Of a stretch of DNA of 64,000 bases, positions 45,599 through 54,294 are shown one piece after another (position 1 is the stretch's first letter; each line of letters begins with the position of its first letter). Origin of the DNA: Bradyrhizobium sp. 139 (lineage in GTDB: Bacteria > Pseudomonadota > Alphaproteobacteria > Rhizobiales > Xanthobacteraceae); contig NZ_JADPKS010000174.1 of the NCBI RefSeq assembly GCF_023074175.1, forward strand, positions 62,001-126,000, read 5' to 3'. Under the pieces are notes generated by a model. That model did not search any database, had not been told where the DNA came from, and was given only the letters and a program-made list of their open reading frames with translations. Both the position numbers and the translations under genes were made by a program.

Positions 45599-46444
45599 CT
45601 ACTCCATCGTCGCGCGGAAGGGGTGTCCCGGATACACGCCGACGATGCGGAATTCGCGCGAGAAGAATTTCAATTCCTCGATCGCGAACGCCAGCCCCTT
45701 GTCCTCGGGATGGCCGTCGACGTCGGCGTAAAACTGCGTGGCGAAGAAATTGCCGTCGACCATGTAGCTTTCGAGCTTGGTCATGTTGACGCCGTTGGTG
45801 GCAAAGCCGCCGAGCGCCTTATAGAGCGCGGCGGGCAAATTGCGCACCCGGAAGACAAAAGTCGTGACCAGTGGTCCCGAAGCCTGCGCAGCCCATTTCG
45901 GCTCGCGCGCCAGCACCACGAAGCGCGTGGTGTTGTGGGCCTCGTCCTCGATGTCGTCAGCCAAAATGTCGAGGCCATAGATTTTTGCCGCAAGCCGCGA
46001 GGCGATCGCGGCGACGGTCTTGTCGTTGCGCTCGGAAATGTCGCGGGCGCTACCGGCGGTGTCGGCGTGCACGATCGGCTTGATGCCGAGCTTGCGGATG
46101 ATGCGCCGGCACTGGCCGAGCGCGTGCACATGGCTCTCGACGGACTTGATGTCGGCAAGCTTGGTCCCCTTCACCGCCATCAGCTGATGGCGAACCGGCA
46201 GAAACCATTCGCCGATGATGAAGAGGCCGGAGGCCGGCAGCAAATGATGGATGTCGGCGACGCGGCCCGCGACCGAATTCTCGATCGGGATCATGCCGAG
46301 ATCGGCTTCGCCCGACGAGATCGCCGACAGCGCGTCCTCGAAAGTGGCGCATGGCATCGGCTCGGCGTCGGGATAGGCCTCGACGATCGCGATGTGGGAA
46401 TTGGCCCCAGGCTCGCCCTGGAATGCGATTTTCAGCTTGCTCAT
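45599..46444 (-). CDS. pheA: Prephenate dehydratase
   Basis: A 281-residue cytoplasmic enzyme converting prephenate to phenylpyruvate in phenylalanine synthesis. The catalytic PDT domain (1-180) has IAFQGEPGANSHIA, MIPIENSVAGRV and the TRF motif at 173-175 (NTTRFVVL). An ACT regulatory domain (about 193-275) follows with GGFATNGVNMTKLESYMVDG; ESYM stands where the ESRP phenylalanine-sensing motif is common, so the feedback response may differ. It lacks a chorismate mutase domain, as is normal in alphaproteobacteria. It lies 21 bp after kdsB. Confidence 0.93.
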   Translation of the reverse strand: MSKLKIAFQGEPGANSHIAIVEAYPDAEPMPCATFEDALSAISSGEADLGMIPIENSVAGRVADIHHLLPASGLFIIGEWFLPVRHQLMAVKGTKLADIKSVESHVHALGQCRRIIRKLGIKPIVHADTAGSARDISERNDKTVAAIASRLAAKIYGLDILADDIEDEAHNTTRFVVLAREPKWAAQASGPLVTTFVFRVRNLPAALYKALGGFATNGVNMTKLESYMVDGNFFATQFYADVDGHPEDKGLAFAIEELKFFSREFRIVGVYPGHPFRATME

Positions 46445-46465
46445 GATCGGCCTTGTAACAGCGGC

Positions 46466-47206
46466 TCAGGATTTGGAAAGGATGCTGCGCGCGGTCTCCA
46501 GGTCCGCCGGCGTGTCGACCCCGCGGGGCACCGTATCGACGATGGTGAAGTCGATCCGCATTCCGGCCTCCAGCGCCCGGAGTTGCTCGAGCTTCTCCTG
46601 CAATTCCAGCGGGGATGGCGGCAGCGAGACATAACGCTCCAGCGCGGCGCGGCGATAGGCGTAGAGGCCGATATGGTGATAGCGCGGTCCGTCGCCGGTC
46701 GGAGCGGTTGCACGGGTGAAATAAAGTGCGCGCATGCGTTTCCCGCCGAGCGAGGTTCCGATCGCCTTTACGACGTTCGGCGCGAGGTCCTCCTCCTCGG
46801 TATGGATCTGCGAGGCCAGCGTCGCGATATCCACGGCGGGGTCTTGCAGCGGCGGCAGCACCTCGCGGATATTGGCGACCGTGATGGTCGGGAAATCGCC
46901 CTGGAGATTGACTACGATCTCGGCCTTGCCGTCCGGATCAAGCTTTTGCATGGCCTCGTGGATGCGGTCCGACCCGGAGGGGTGCTCCGGGCGCGTCATT
47001 ACCGCCTCGCCGCCATGGGCGGTCACGACCGAGGCGATCTCCGCCGTGTCGGTTGCGACCGCGACCCGGCCGATTCCGGCGGCCTCTGCCCGCCGCAGCA
47101 CGTGCACGATCATCGGCAGCCCGGCGATATCGGCGAGCGGCTTGCCGGGCAGGCGGGTGGCGGCCATGCGTGCCGGGATCAGCACCAGGATGCGGGGATC
47201 GGTCAT
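46466..47206 (-). CDS. kdsB: 3-deoxy-manno-octulosonate cytidylyltransferase
   Basis: A 246-residue cytoplasmic enzyme that makes CMP-Kdo for lipopolysaccharide core. The nucleotide-binding IPARMAATRLPGKPLADIAG is at residues 10-29, followed by VATDTAEIASVV, HPSGSDRIHEAM, VVNLQGDFPTI and HHIGLYAYRRAALERYVSLP. Start ATG 47206 was chosen for fit with the family; an upstream extension of 63 residues lies in the divergent promoter region. It is probably co-transcribed with pheA. It is divergent from cycM with a 219-bp interval. Confidence 0.93.
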   Translation of the reverse strand: MTDPRILVLIPARMAATRLPGKPLADIAGLPMIVHVLRRAEAAGIGRVAVATDTAEIASVVTAHGGEAVMTRPEHPSGSDRIHEAMQKLDPDGKAEIVVNLQGDFPTITVANIREVLPPLQDPAVDIATLASQIHTEEEDLAPNVVKAIGTSLGGKRMRALYFTRATAPTGDGPRYHHIGLYAYRRAALERYVSLPPSPLELQEKLEQLRALEAGMRIDFTIVDTVPRGVDTPADLETARSILSKS

Positions 47207-47425
47207 CGGTTCAAGGGCCTGGAAATGGAGCGTTTTCCGCGTCGAGAAATGGGGTGGGGATGGGCTGAAAGCCGGGTCGCTTATACGGGTTGCCAGACCC
47301 CGGGCAAACCGATATCTCAATGGCAAAACTCGGGGAAACAATAGGGAACGTTTGATTCTCCCGAGGCTCGTCCTGGCGGCCGCGCGGCCGCTCAATTTTT
47401 ATTGCGGTGTGGGGCCTGGCCGGAA

Positions 47426-47980
47426 ATGGACTCTTTCGAACTGAACAAGATTCTCGGGGCCGTGCTCGGCACCTGTCTCGTCCTGCTGGTGACGAGCTTC
47501 ACCGCGAGTGCGCTGTTCTCGCCCAAGATGCCGGAAAAACCGGGGTTCGAGATCGCCGTGAAGGAAGACGCCGGCCACGGCAAGGAAGGTGGCGCCGCCG
47601 CTGCGCCCTCCGAGCCCATCGAAAAGCTGCTCCAGACCGCCTCGGTCGAAAAGGGCGCTTCCGCCGCCAAGAAGTGCGGCGCCTGCCACACCTTCGAAAA
47701 AGGCGGTCCGAATCGCGTCGGTCCGAACCTCTATGGCGTCGTTGGCGAGGCGCGGGGTGAGGGCCGTAACGGCTTCAACTTCTCGGCCGCCATGAAGGCC
47801 AAGGGCGGCACCTGGACGTTCGACGATCTCAACAAGTTCATCGCCAGCCCCAAGGGCTTCATCCCGGGCACCGCGATGGGCTTCGCCGGCATTCCCAAGG
47901 ATTCCGAGCGCGCCGACGTCATTGCCTATCTGAATTCGCTGTCGGAGCATCCTCAGCCGCTGCCGACGGCCTCGAAATAA
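47426..47980 (+). CDS. cycM: Membrane-anchored cytochrome c (CycM type)
   Basis: A 184-residue protein with an uncleaved N-terminal membrane anchor (LNKILGAVLGTCLVLLVTSF), an Ala/Glu-rich linker and one periplasmic class I cytochrome c domain. Haem attachment is CGACH at 84-88, and the methionine ligand is in PGTAMGFAG near 148. Length and sequence match Bradyrhizobium CycM, known to carry electrons from the bc1 complex to the aa3-type cytochrome oxidase. ATG 47426 follows GGCCGGAA. It is a single gene ending in a strong terminator. Confidence 0.93.
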   Translation: MDSFELNKILGAVLGTCLVLLVTSFTASALFSPKMPEKPGFEIAVKEDAGHGKEGGAAAAPSEPIEKLLQTASVEKGASAAKKCGACHTFEKGGPNRVGPNLYGVVGEARGEGRNGFNFSAAMKAKGGTWTFDDLNKFIASPKGFIPGTAMGFAGIPKDSERADVIAYLNSLSEHPQPLPTASK

Positions 47981-48004
47981 GGGCCTCGAAAATCCTCTTG
48001 GAAT

Positions 48005-48034
48005 AAACGGCCAGGCTGAAAAGCCTGGCCGTTT
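48005..48034 (+). terminator. Rho-independent terminator after cycM
   Basis: A perfect 13-bp stem AAACGGCCAGGCT / AGCCTGGCCGTTT closed by a GAAA tetraloop, 24 bp after the cycM stop. The stem ends in TTT followed by GCTT. Confidence 0.9.
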
Positions 48035-48157
48035 GCTTATCCGGGCGTTGCGGCGTGGGCTATCGGGGCGTTTGGCCGCAGCGATCGGCCAGCCGGCCTT
48101 CCAAGATGAGGAAAAAGCAACATATTCCGTCGAAACCTCGCCTATATTGGGAACTTA

Positions 48158-48173
48158 AAGGAGTAGCCTCCTT
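48158..48173 (+). promoter_or_regulatory. Hairpin in the 5' leader of the yej operon
   Basis: AAGGAG-TAGC-CTCCTT forms a small hairpin a few bases before the ribosome site AGGAA (48180-48184). Its left arm is itself Shine-Dalgarno-like, so the structure could hold or mimic a ribosome site. Confidence 0.35.
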
Positions 48174-48191
48174 CAAGACAGGAATGTTGAT

Positions 48192-50108
48192 TTGGCCATG
48201 AACCGACGCGATCTCCTGCTCACCGGCACTGCTGCCGCAGCGCTCCCCGCCCTCGGTTCCATAGCGGGCCTTTCCGTCATCGGCAGTGCCGAGGCGCAGT
48301 CCGCGGGTGAGCTGCCTTCAAATGGGCTTCCTTGGCGCCATGCGCTGTCACTGTTCGGACAGGTCAAGTATCCCGCCGACTTCGAGCGCTTCGATTACGT
48401 CAATCCGGAAGCGCCAAAGGGGGGCGTCGCGCGCCAGATCGCCGTCGGCACCTTCGATAATTTCAACATCGTGGTGGCAGGCGTGAAGGGGCAGGTCGCC
48501 GGTGCCGTCGCATTCATCTATGAATCGCTTCTGACCCCCGCGCTCGACGAGGTCTCGACCGAATACGGCGCGCTGGCCGAGGCCGTGAGCCACCCGGACG
48601 ATTTCTCCTTCGTCACCTATCGTTTGCGGCCGCAGGCCAAATGGCATGACGGCAAGCCGGTCACCGTCGATGACGTGATCTTCTCGCTCGAGTCCTTCAA
48701 GAAGCACCACCCGATGTACTCGGCGTATTACAGCCATGTGGCGAAAGCCGAGAAGGTCGGCGAGCGCGAGGTGAAGTTCGTGTTCGACGCGCCGGGCAAC
48801 CGCGAACTGCCGCAGATCGTCGGGCAGCTCACGATTTTGCCGAAGCACTGGTGGGAGGGGACGGACGCGCAGGGCCGCAAGCGCGATGTCTCCGCCACCA
48901 CGCTCGAAATGCCGCTTGGGTCCGGTCCCTACAGGGTCAAGGAATTCATCGCGGGACGGTCGATCGCGCTGGAGCGCGTCAAGGATTATTGGGGGCGCGA
49001 CCTCCCCGCCAATGTCGGCCGCAACAATTTCGACGAGATGCGCTACGAATATTTCCGCGACGCCACCGTGGCGATCGAGGCTTTCAAGGCCGATCAGGTC
49101 GACTGGCGCACCGAGAACAGCGCCAAGAACTGGGCGACCGCCTACGATTTCCCGGCCGTGACCGAAAAGCGGGTGATCCTCGAGGAGTTCGCCAATCGCA
49201 GCTCGGGCGTGATGCAGGCTTTCGTGCCGAACCTGCGCCGCGCCAAGTTCAGGGATCCGCGCGTGCGTCGTGCGCTCAACTACGCGTTCGACTTCGAGGA
49301 GATGAACAAGCAGATCTTCTACGGCCAGTACAAGCGCGTCAGCAGCTATTTCGATGGCATCGACGAGCTGATGGCAACCGGGTTGCCGCAGGGCAAGGAG
49401 CTCGAGATCCTCGAGACTGTCCGCGCCGAAGTCCCACCCGAAGTCTTCACGACGGCCTACACCAATCCGGTCGGCGGCAGTCCGGAAGCGGTGCGCGACA
49501 ATCTGCGCGAGGCCCTGCGGCTGTTCAAGGAAGCCGGCTACGAGGTGCGTGATCGCAAGCTGATCGACGTCAAGACCGGCGCCCAGTTCTCCCTGGAACT
49601 GCTGAACTCGGATCCGAGCTTCGAGCGGGTCACGCTGTTCTACAAGCCGTCGCTGGAACGGCTCGGCATCGCGGTCAGCGTGCGCACGGTCGATCCGACG
49701 CAATACGAGAACAGGACGCGCGAGTGGGATTTTGACGTCGTTACCAACTCCTGGGGCGAATCGCAGTCGCCAGGCAACGAGCAGCGCGAGTTCTGGTCGT
49801 CCAAGTCGGCTGACATCGCCGGGTCGCGCAACATTACCGGCATCAAGAATCCGGCTATCGACAAGCTGATCGAGCGGGTGATCTACGCCAAGGGGCGCGA
49901 CGATCTGGTTGCCGCAACCAAGGCGCTGGACCGCGTGCTGTTGTGGAATCACTACGTCGTGCCGCAGTGGAATTATCCAAAGGTGCGTACCGCGCGCTGG
50001 GATCGCTTCGGCCGACCGGCGGAATTGCCCAAATACGGTCAGTCCGGCTTCCCGTTCATCTGGTGGTACGACGCAGACAAGGCCACGCGGATCGCAAGGA
50101 AATCGTGA
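48192..50108 (+). CDS. yejA: Extracellular solute-binding protein family 5, YejA-like 1
   Basis: A 638-residue periplasmic oligopeptide-binding protein of the YejA type. A twin-arginine signal (NRRDLLLTGTAAAALPALGS, AEAQ before the cut) is followed by a family 5 domain with PADFERFDYVNPEAPKGG, LRPQAKWHDGKPVTVDDVIF and RSSGVMQAFVPNLRRAKFRD. TTG 48192 has AGGAA at ideal spacing; ATG 48198 would leave 13 bases. It is first of a five-gene importer operon and has a close paralogue directly after it. Ligands are probably peptides or peptide-like compounds. Confidence 0.88.
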   Translation: MAMNRRDLLLTGTAAAALPALGSIAGLSVIGSAEAQSAGELPSNGLPWRHALSLFGQVKYPADFERFDYVNPEAPKGGVARQIAVGTFDNFNIVVAGVKGQVAGAVAFIYESLLTPALDEVSTEYGALAEAVSHPDDFSFVTYRLRPQAKWHDGKPVTVDDVIFSLESFKKHHPMYSAYYSHVAKAEKVGEREVKFVFDAPGNRELPQIVGQLTILPKHWWEGTDAQGRKRDVSATTLEMPLGSGPYRVKEFIAGRSIALERVKDYWGRDLPANVGRNNFDEMRYEYFRDATVAIEAFKADQVDWRTENSAKNWATAYDFPAVTEKRVILEEFANRSSGVMQAFVPNLRRAKFRDPRVRRALNYAFDFEEMNKQIFYGQYKRVSSYFDGIDELMATGLPQGKELEILETVRAEVPPEVFTTAYTNPVGGSPEAVRDNLREALRLFKEAGYEVRDRKLIDVKTGAQFSLELLNSDPSFERVTLFYKPSLERLGIAVSVRTVDPTQYENRTREWDFDVVTNSWGESQSPGNEQREFWSSKSADIAGSRNITGIKNPAIDKLIERVIYAKGRDDLVAATKALDRVLLWNHYVVPQWNYPKVRTARWDRFGRPAELPKYGQSGFPFIWWYDADKATRIARKS

Positions 50109-50122
50109 AGGGCATTTCTCGC

Positions 50123-51997
50123 ATGGCGCAGCTTTCACGCCGGCATGTGCTGGCCTTGGGCGTCGGCGGCGCGATCAGCGCGGCCCGGCTGCGGGGCGCG
50201 GCGGCGTCGGAGATGCCGGCCGAGGCGCACGGCATCTCCGCATTCGGCGATCTCAGATATCCCGCCGACTTTCACCATTTCGACTATGTCAATCTCGATG
50301 CGCCCAAGGGCGGTACATTCTCGCTCATCCCGTCGGTGCGTGCCTATAACCAGTCCTACCAGACCTTCAACTCGCTCAACGCCTTCATCCTGAAGGGGGA
50401 CGGCGCGCAAGGCATGGACATGACGTTTTCGCCGCTGATGGTCCGCGCAAACGATGAGCCGGATGCGATGTACGGGCTTGCCGCCGGATCCGTGCAGATT
50501 TCGTCCGACAAGCTGGTCTATCGCTTCACGATGCGGCCCGAGGCGAAATTCCATGACGGCACCAGGCTTACCGCGCAGGATGCGGCGTTTTCGCTGATTG
50601 CGCTGAAGACGAAAGGCCATCCGCTGATCATCGTGCAGATGCGCGATTTGGTCAGCGCGGAAGCGATCGACGATGCGACACTCGTCGTCACGTTTGCCAA
50701 GGGACGGGCGCGCGACGTGCCGCTTTACGTCGCAAGTTTGCCGATCTTTTCGAAAGCGTACTATGCCGCTCGAGCCTTCGACGAAACGTCGCTGGAGATC
50801 CCGCTTGGCTCAGGGCCTTACAAGATCGGAAAATTCGAGGTCAACCGCCACATCGAATACGAGCGCGTGAAGGACTGGTGGGCCGCCGATCTGCCGGCCT
50901 GCCGCGGCAGCTACAATTTCGATGTCGTGCGCTACGAGTTCTATCGCGATCGCGATGTCGCCTTCGAGGGTTTTACCGGCAAGAACTATCTTTATCGTGA
51001 GGAATTCACCTCGCGCATCTGGGCGACGCGCTACGATTTTCCCGCCGTGAAGGACGGCCGCGTCAAGATGGAGGTCGTGCCCGACGACACGCCGTCCGGC
51101 GCGCAGGGTTGGTTCATCAACACGCGTCGCGACAAATTCAAGGACCCTCGTGTGCGCGAGGCTTTGATCGATGCCTTCGATTTCGAATGGACTAACAAGA
51201 CCATCATGTACGGTGCCTATGCGCGCACCGTGTCGCCGTTCCAGAACTCGGATCTCATGGCGAGCAACGGGCCTCCTTCGCCGGAAGAGCTGAGGCTGCT
51301 GGAGCCGTTTCGCGGGCAGATCCCCGAGGAAGTGTTCGCCTCGCCATTTACGCCTCCGGTCTCGGATGGCTCCGGGCAAGACCGCAAGCTGTTGCGCAAG
51401 GCGCAGCAATTGCTGAACGAAGCTGGCATGCCCATCAAGGACGGCAAGCGAATGCTGCCGAATGGTGAGGTGTTCAGGATCGAGTTCCTGCTGGACGAGC
51501 CTTCCTTCCAGCCGCACCATGCGCCTTACATCAAGAATCTCGCGACGCTCGGCATCGAGGCGAGCGTGCGTGTCGTCGATGCCGTGCAACACAAGGCGCG
51601 CCAGGAAGAGTTTGATTTCGATATGACGATCCAGCGTTTCAGCATGTCGGCGACGCCGGGCGACGCCATGCGTGCGTTCTTCTCCTCGCAGGTCGCTGCG
51701 ACCAAGGGATCGTACAATCTCGCCGGTGTCGCCAGTCCGGCCATCGACGCCATGATCGAGAAGATCATGGCGGCCGAGAGCCGCGGGGAATTAACCGTCG
51801 CCTGCCGTGCCTTCGATCGCCTGTTTCGCGCCGGCCGGTATTGGGTGCCGCAATGGTACAACAAGACGCACCGGCTCGCTTATTGGGACCAATTCGGTCA
51901 TCCGCAGAAGCTGCCGCGTTACGCCAATGGCGTGGGAGCCCCCGACATCTGGTGGCATGACCGCGCCAAGTCGACCAAGCTCGATCAGGCGAAATAG
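50123..51997 (+). CDS. yejA: Extracellular solute-binding protein family 5, YejA-like 2
   Basis: A 624-residue paralogue of the preceding protein. It has a twin-arginine signal (SRRHVLALGVGGAISAARLR) and the family pattern RYPADFHHFDYVNLDAPKGG, MRPEAKFHDGTRLTAQDAAF and QGWFINTRRDKFKDPRVREA. ATG 50123 is preferred; an in-frame GTG at 50105 overlaps the stop of gene 1. It lies two bases before yejB. Two binding proteins before one set of permeases suggest widened ligand range. The end EELRLLEPFRGQIPEEVF shows the same domain layout as gene 1. Confidence 0.88.
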   Translation: MAQLSRRHVLALGVGGAISAARLRGAAASEMPAEAHGISAFGDLRYPADFHHFDYVNLDAPKGGTFSLIPSVRAYNQSYQTFNSLNAFILKGDGAQGMDMTFSPLMVRANDEPDAMYGLAAGSVQISSDKLVYRFTMRPEAKFHDGTRLTAQDAAFSLIALKTKGHPLIIVQMRDLVSAEAIDDATLVVTFAKGRARDVPLYVASLPIFSKAYYAARAFDETSLEIPLGSGPYKIGKFEVNRHIEYERVKDWWAADLPACRGSYNFDVVRYEFYRDRDVAFEGFTGKNYLYREEFTSRIWATRYDFPAVKDGRVKMEVVPDDTPSGAQGWFINTRRDKFKDPRVREALIDAFDFEWTNKTIMYGAYARTVSPFQNSDLMASNGPPSPEELRLLEPFRGQIPEEVFASPFTPPVSDGSGQDRKLLRKAQQLLNEAGMPIKDGKRMLPNGEVFRIEFLLDEPSFQPHHAPYIKNLATLGIEASVRVVDAVQHKARQEEFDFDMTIQRFSMSATPGDAMRAFFSSQVAATKGSYNLAGVASPAIDAMIEKIMAAESRGELTVACRAFDRLFRAGRYWVPQWYNKTHRLAYWDQFGHPQKLPRYANGVGAPDIWWHDRAKSTKLDQAK

Positions 51998-51999
51998 CC

Positions 52000-53109
52000 A
52001 TGAGCGCCTATATCGCCCGCCGCATCCTCCTGATGATCCCGACTTTGCTCGGTATCCTCTTCGTGTCCTTTGTCGTCGTGCAATTCGCCCCTGGCGGCCC
52101 GGTCGAACGCGTCATCGCTCAATTGTCCGGGGCTGATACCGGCGGCAGCTCGCGCATTTCTGGCGGCGGCGACTTTGCGCAGCGCGCGCCGGGACAGTTA
52201 GGGGCCGGCGGCGATGCCATCAACTCGAAATATCGCGGCGCGCAGGGGCTCGACCCCGACTTCATCAAGAAGCTGGAGGTGCAATTCGGCTTCGACAAGC
52301 CGGCGCCGGAACGTTTCGCGCTGATGGTGTGGAATTTCGCCCGCTTTGACTTCGGCAAGAGCTATTTTCGCGACGTCAGCGTACTCCAGCTCATCAAGGA
52401 AAAGTTGCCGGTCTCGATCTCGCTCGGCATCTGGCTGACGCTGCTGACCTACCTGATCTCGATTCCGCTCGGCATCCGCAAGGCGGTCAAGGACGGAACG
52501 CGCTTCGACACCTGGACCTCGAGCGTGCTCGTGCTCGGCTATGCGATTCCCGGCTTCCTGTTCGCGATCCTCCTGATCATCCTGTTTGCCGGGGGCTCCT
52601 TCTTCAACTGGTTTCCGCTGCGCGGTTTGACGTCGGACGGCTGGTCGCAATTTCCCTGGTACTGGAAGATCATCGATTACTTCTGGCATTTGACGCTGCC
52701 GCTGATCGCCATGGGGCTCGGCGCGTTCACCACCATGACGTTCCTGACCAAGAACTCGTTTCTGGACGAAATCCGCAAGCAATACGTCATGACCGCGCGC
52801 GCGAAGGGCTGCGGCGAGAACCGGGTGCTCTATGGCCACGTCTTCCGCAACGCAATGCTCATCGTCATCGCGGGCTTTCCCAGCACCTTCATTCACGCCT
52901 TCTTCTCGGGCTCGCTTCTGATCGAGACCATCTTCTCGCTGGACGGGCTGGGACTGCTCAGTTTCGAGAGCGTGCTCAATCGCGACTATCCCGTGGTGTT
53001 CGGTACGCTCTACATTTTTTCGCTCGTCGGCCTCGTGATCAACCTCATCTCTGACCTGACCTACATGTGGATCGATCCGCGGATCGATTTCGAGGCACGG
53101 GAGGTCTGA
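52000..53109 (+). CDS. yejB: Peptide ABC transporter permease YejB
   Basis: A 369-residue inner-membrane permease of the DppB/YejB type. It begins MSAYIARRILLMIPTLLGIL and FVSFVVVQFAPGGPVERVIA, and contains the long periplasmic insert typical of YejB between helices 1 and 2 (SGADTGGSSRISGGGDFAQR). The coupling loop QYVMTARAKGCGENRVLYGH and LLIETIFSLDGLGLLSF are present. Its stop overlaps the yejE start (TGATG). Confidence 0.93.
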   Translation: MSAYIARRILLMIPTLLGILFVSFVVVQFAPGGPVERVIAQLSGADTGGSSRISGGGDFAQRAPGQLGAGGDAINSKYRGAQGLDPDFIKKLEVQFGFDKPAPERFALMVWNFARFDFGKSYFRDVSVLQLIKEKLPVSISLGIWLTLLTYLISIPLGIRKAVKDGTRFDTWTSSVLVLGYAIPGFLFAILLIILFAGGSFFNWFPLRGLTSDGWSQFPWYWKIIDYFWHLTLPLIAMGLGAFTTMTFLTKNSFLDEIRKQYVMTARAKGCGENRVLYGHVFRNAMLIVIAGFPSTFIHAFFSGSLLIETIFSLDGLGLLSFESVLNRDYPVVFGTLYIFSLVGLVINLISDLTYMWIDPRIDFEAREV

Positions 53110-54290
53110 TGACGCTGGCGGCCCCCACCACGCCGATCGAAACCACTGCGAAGTCGCCGCTCGGCGTTGCCGTGCCGATCACGCGGAAGCCGTTCGTGCC
53201 GTCGCCGCTGAACAGGCGGCGCTGGCAGAATTTCAAGGCGAACCGGCGCGGCTACTGGTCGTTCTGGATCTTCATGATCCTGTTCGTGGTGTCGCTGTTC
53301 GCCGAGCTGATCGCCAACGATCGGCCGTTCCTGATCAAATATGACGGTCATCTCTACTGGCCGGCCTTCGTCACCTATTCGGAGACGACCTTCGGCGGCG
53401 ATTTCGAAACCGCGGCCGACTACCGCGATCCCTATTTGCAGAAGCTGATCAAGGACAAGGGCGGCAGCATCGTCTGGCCGTTGATCCGCTACTCCTACGA
53501 CACCCACAATCTCGATCTGCCGACACCGGCGCCATCTCCGCCGACCTGGATGCTGACGGAAGCGCAGTGCAAACCCGTCGTGGAGAAGAAAGGCCTGAAG
53601 AGCTGCCGCGACCTCGAATACAACTGGCTCGGCACCGACGACCAGGGCCGCGACGTGGTGGCGCGGCTGATCTACGGTTTCCGCATCTCAGTGCTGTTCG
53701 GCCTCTGCTTGACCATCGTCTCCTCCGTCATCGGCATCGCGGCCGGCGCGGTGCAGGGCTATTTCGGCGGCTGGATCGACCTGTTGTTCCAGCGTTTCAT
53801 CGAGATATGGACCGCGATCCCTTCGCTCTATCTGCTGCTGATCCTGTCGTCAGTGCTCGTGCCGGGCTTCTTCGTGCTTCTCGGCATTCTGCTGTTGTTT
53901 TCCTGGGTGTCGCTGGTCGGCCTCGTGCGCGCGGAATTTTTGCGCGGACGCAATTTCGAATATATCCAGGCGGCGCGGGCGCTCGGCGTGTCGAACGGCG
54001 TGATCATGTTCAGGCACTTGTTGCCGAACGCGATGGTCGCGACGATGACGTTCCTGCCGTTCATCGTCTCCTCGTCGGTCATGACGCTCACGGCTCTTGA
54101 CTTCCTGGGGTTTGGCCTGCCGCCCGGCTCCCCGTCGCTGGGCGAGCTGCTGTCGCAGGCGAAGTCCAACGTGCAGGCACCTTGGCTCGGCTTCTCCGGC
54201 TTCTTCTCTGTCGCGATCATGCTGTCGCTTTTGATCTTCATTGGCGAAGCCGTGCGCGATGCCTTCGACCCGCGCAAGACGTTCAGGTAG
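53109..54290 (+). CDS. yejE: Peptide ABC transporter permease YejE
   Basis: A 393-residue permease partner of YejB. RRGYWSFWIFMILFVVSLFA is helix 1, followed by the large periplasmic loop of YejE proteins (IKYDGHLYWPAFVTYSETTF, YNWLGTDDQGRDVVARLIYG). The coupling motif FEYIQAARALGVSNGVIMFR and SLGELLSQAKSNVQAPWLGF follow. Start ATG 53109 overlaps the yejB stop. Together they form the inner-membrane pore. Confidence 0.93.
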   Translation: MTLAAPTTPIETTAKSPLGVAVPITRKPFVPSPLNRRRWQNFKANRRGYWSFWIFMILFVVSLFAELIANDRPFLIKYDGHLYWPAFVTYSETTFGGDFETAADYRDPYLQKLIKDKGGSIVWPLIRYSYDTHNLDLPTPAPSPPTWMLTEAQCKPVVEKKGLKSCRDLEYNWLGTDDQGRDVVARLIYGFRISVLFGLCLTIVSSVIGIAAGAVQGYFGGWIDLLFQRFIEIWTAIPSLYLLLILSSVLVPGFFVLLGILLLFSWVSLVGLVRAEFLRGRNFEYIQAARALGVSNGVIMFRHLLPNAMVATMTFLPFIVSSSVMTLTALDFLGFGLPPGSPSLGELLSQAKSNVQAPWLGFSGFFSVAIMLSLLIFIGEAVRDAFDPRKTFR

Positions 54291-54294
54291 CAAA

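Noticed and set aside
48348..50138. Minus-strand open frame of 596 codons
   Set aside because: Antisense shadow of the first yejA-like gene, with no ribosome site or domain.
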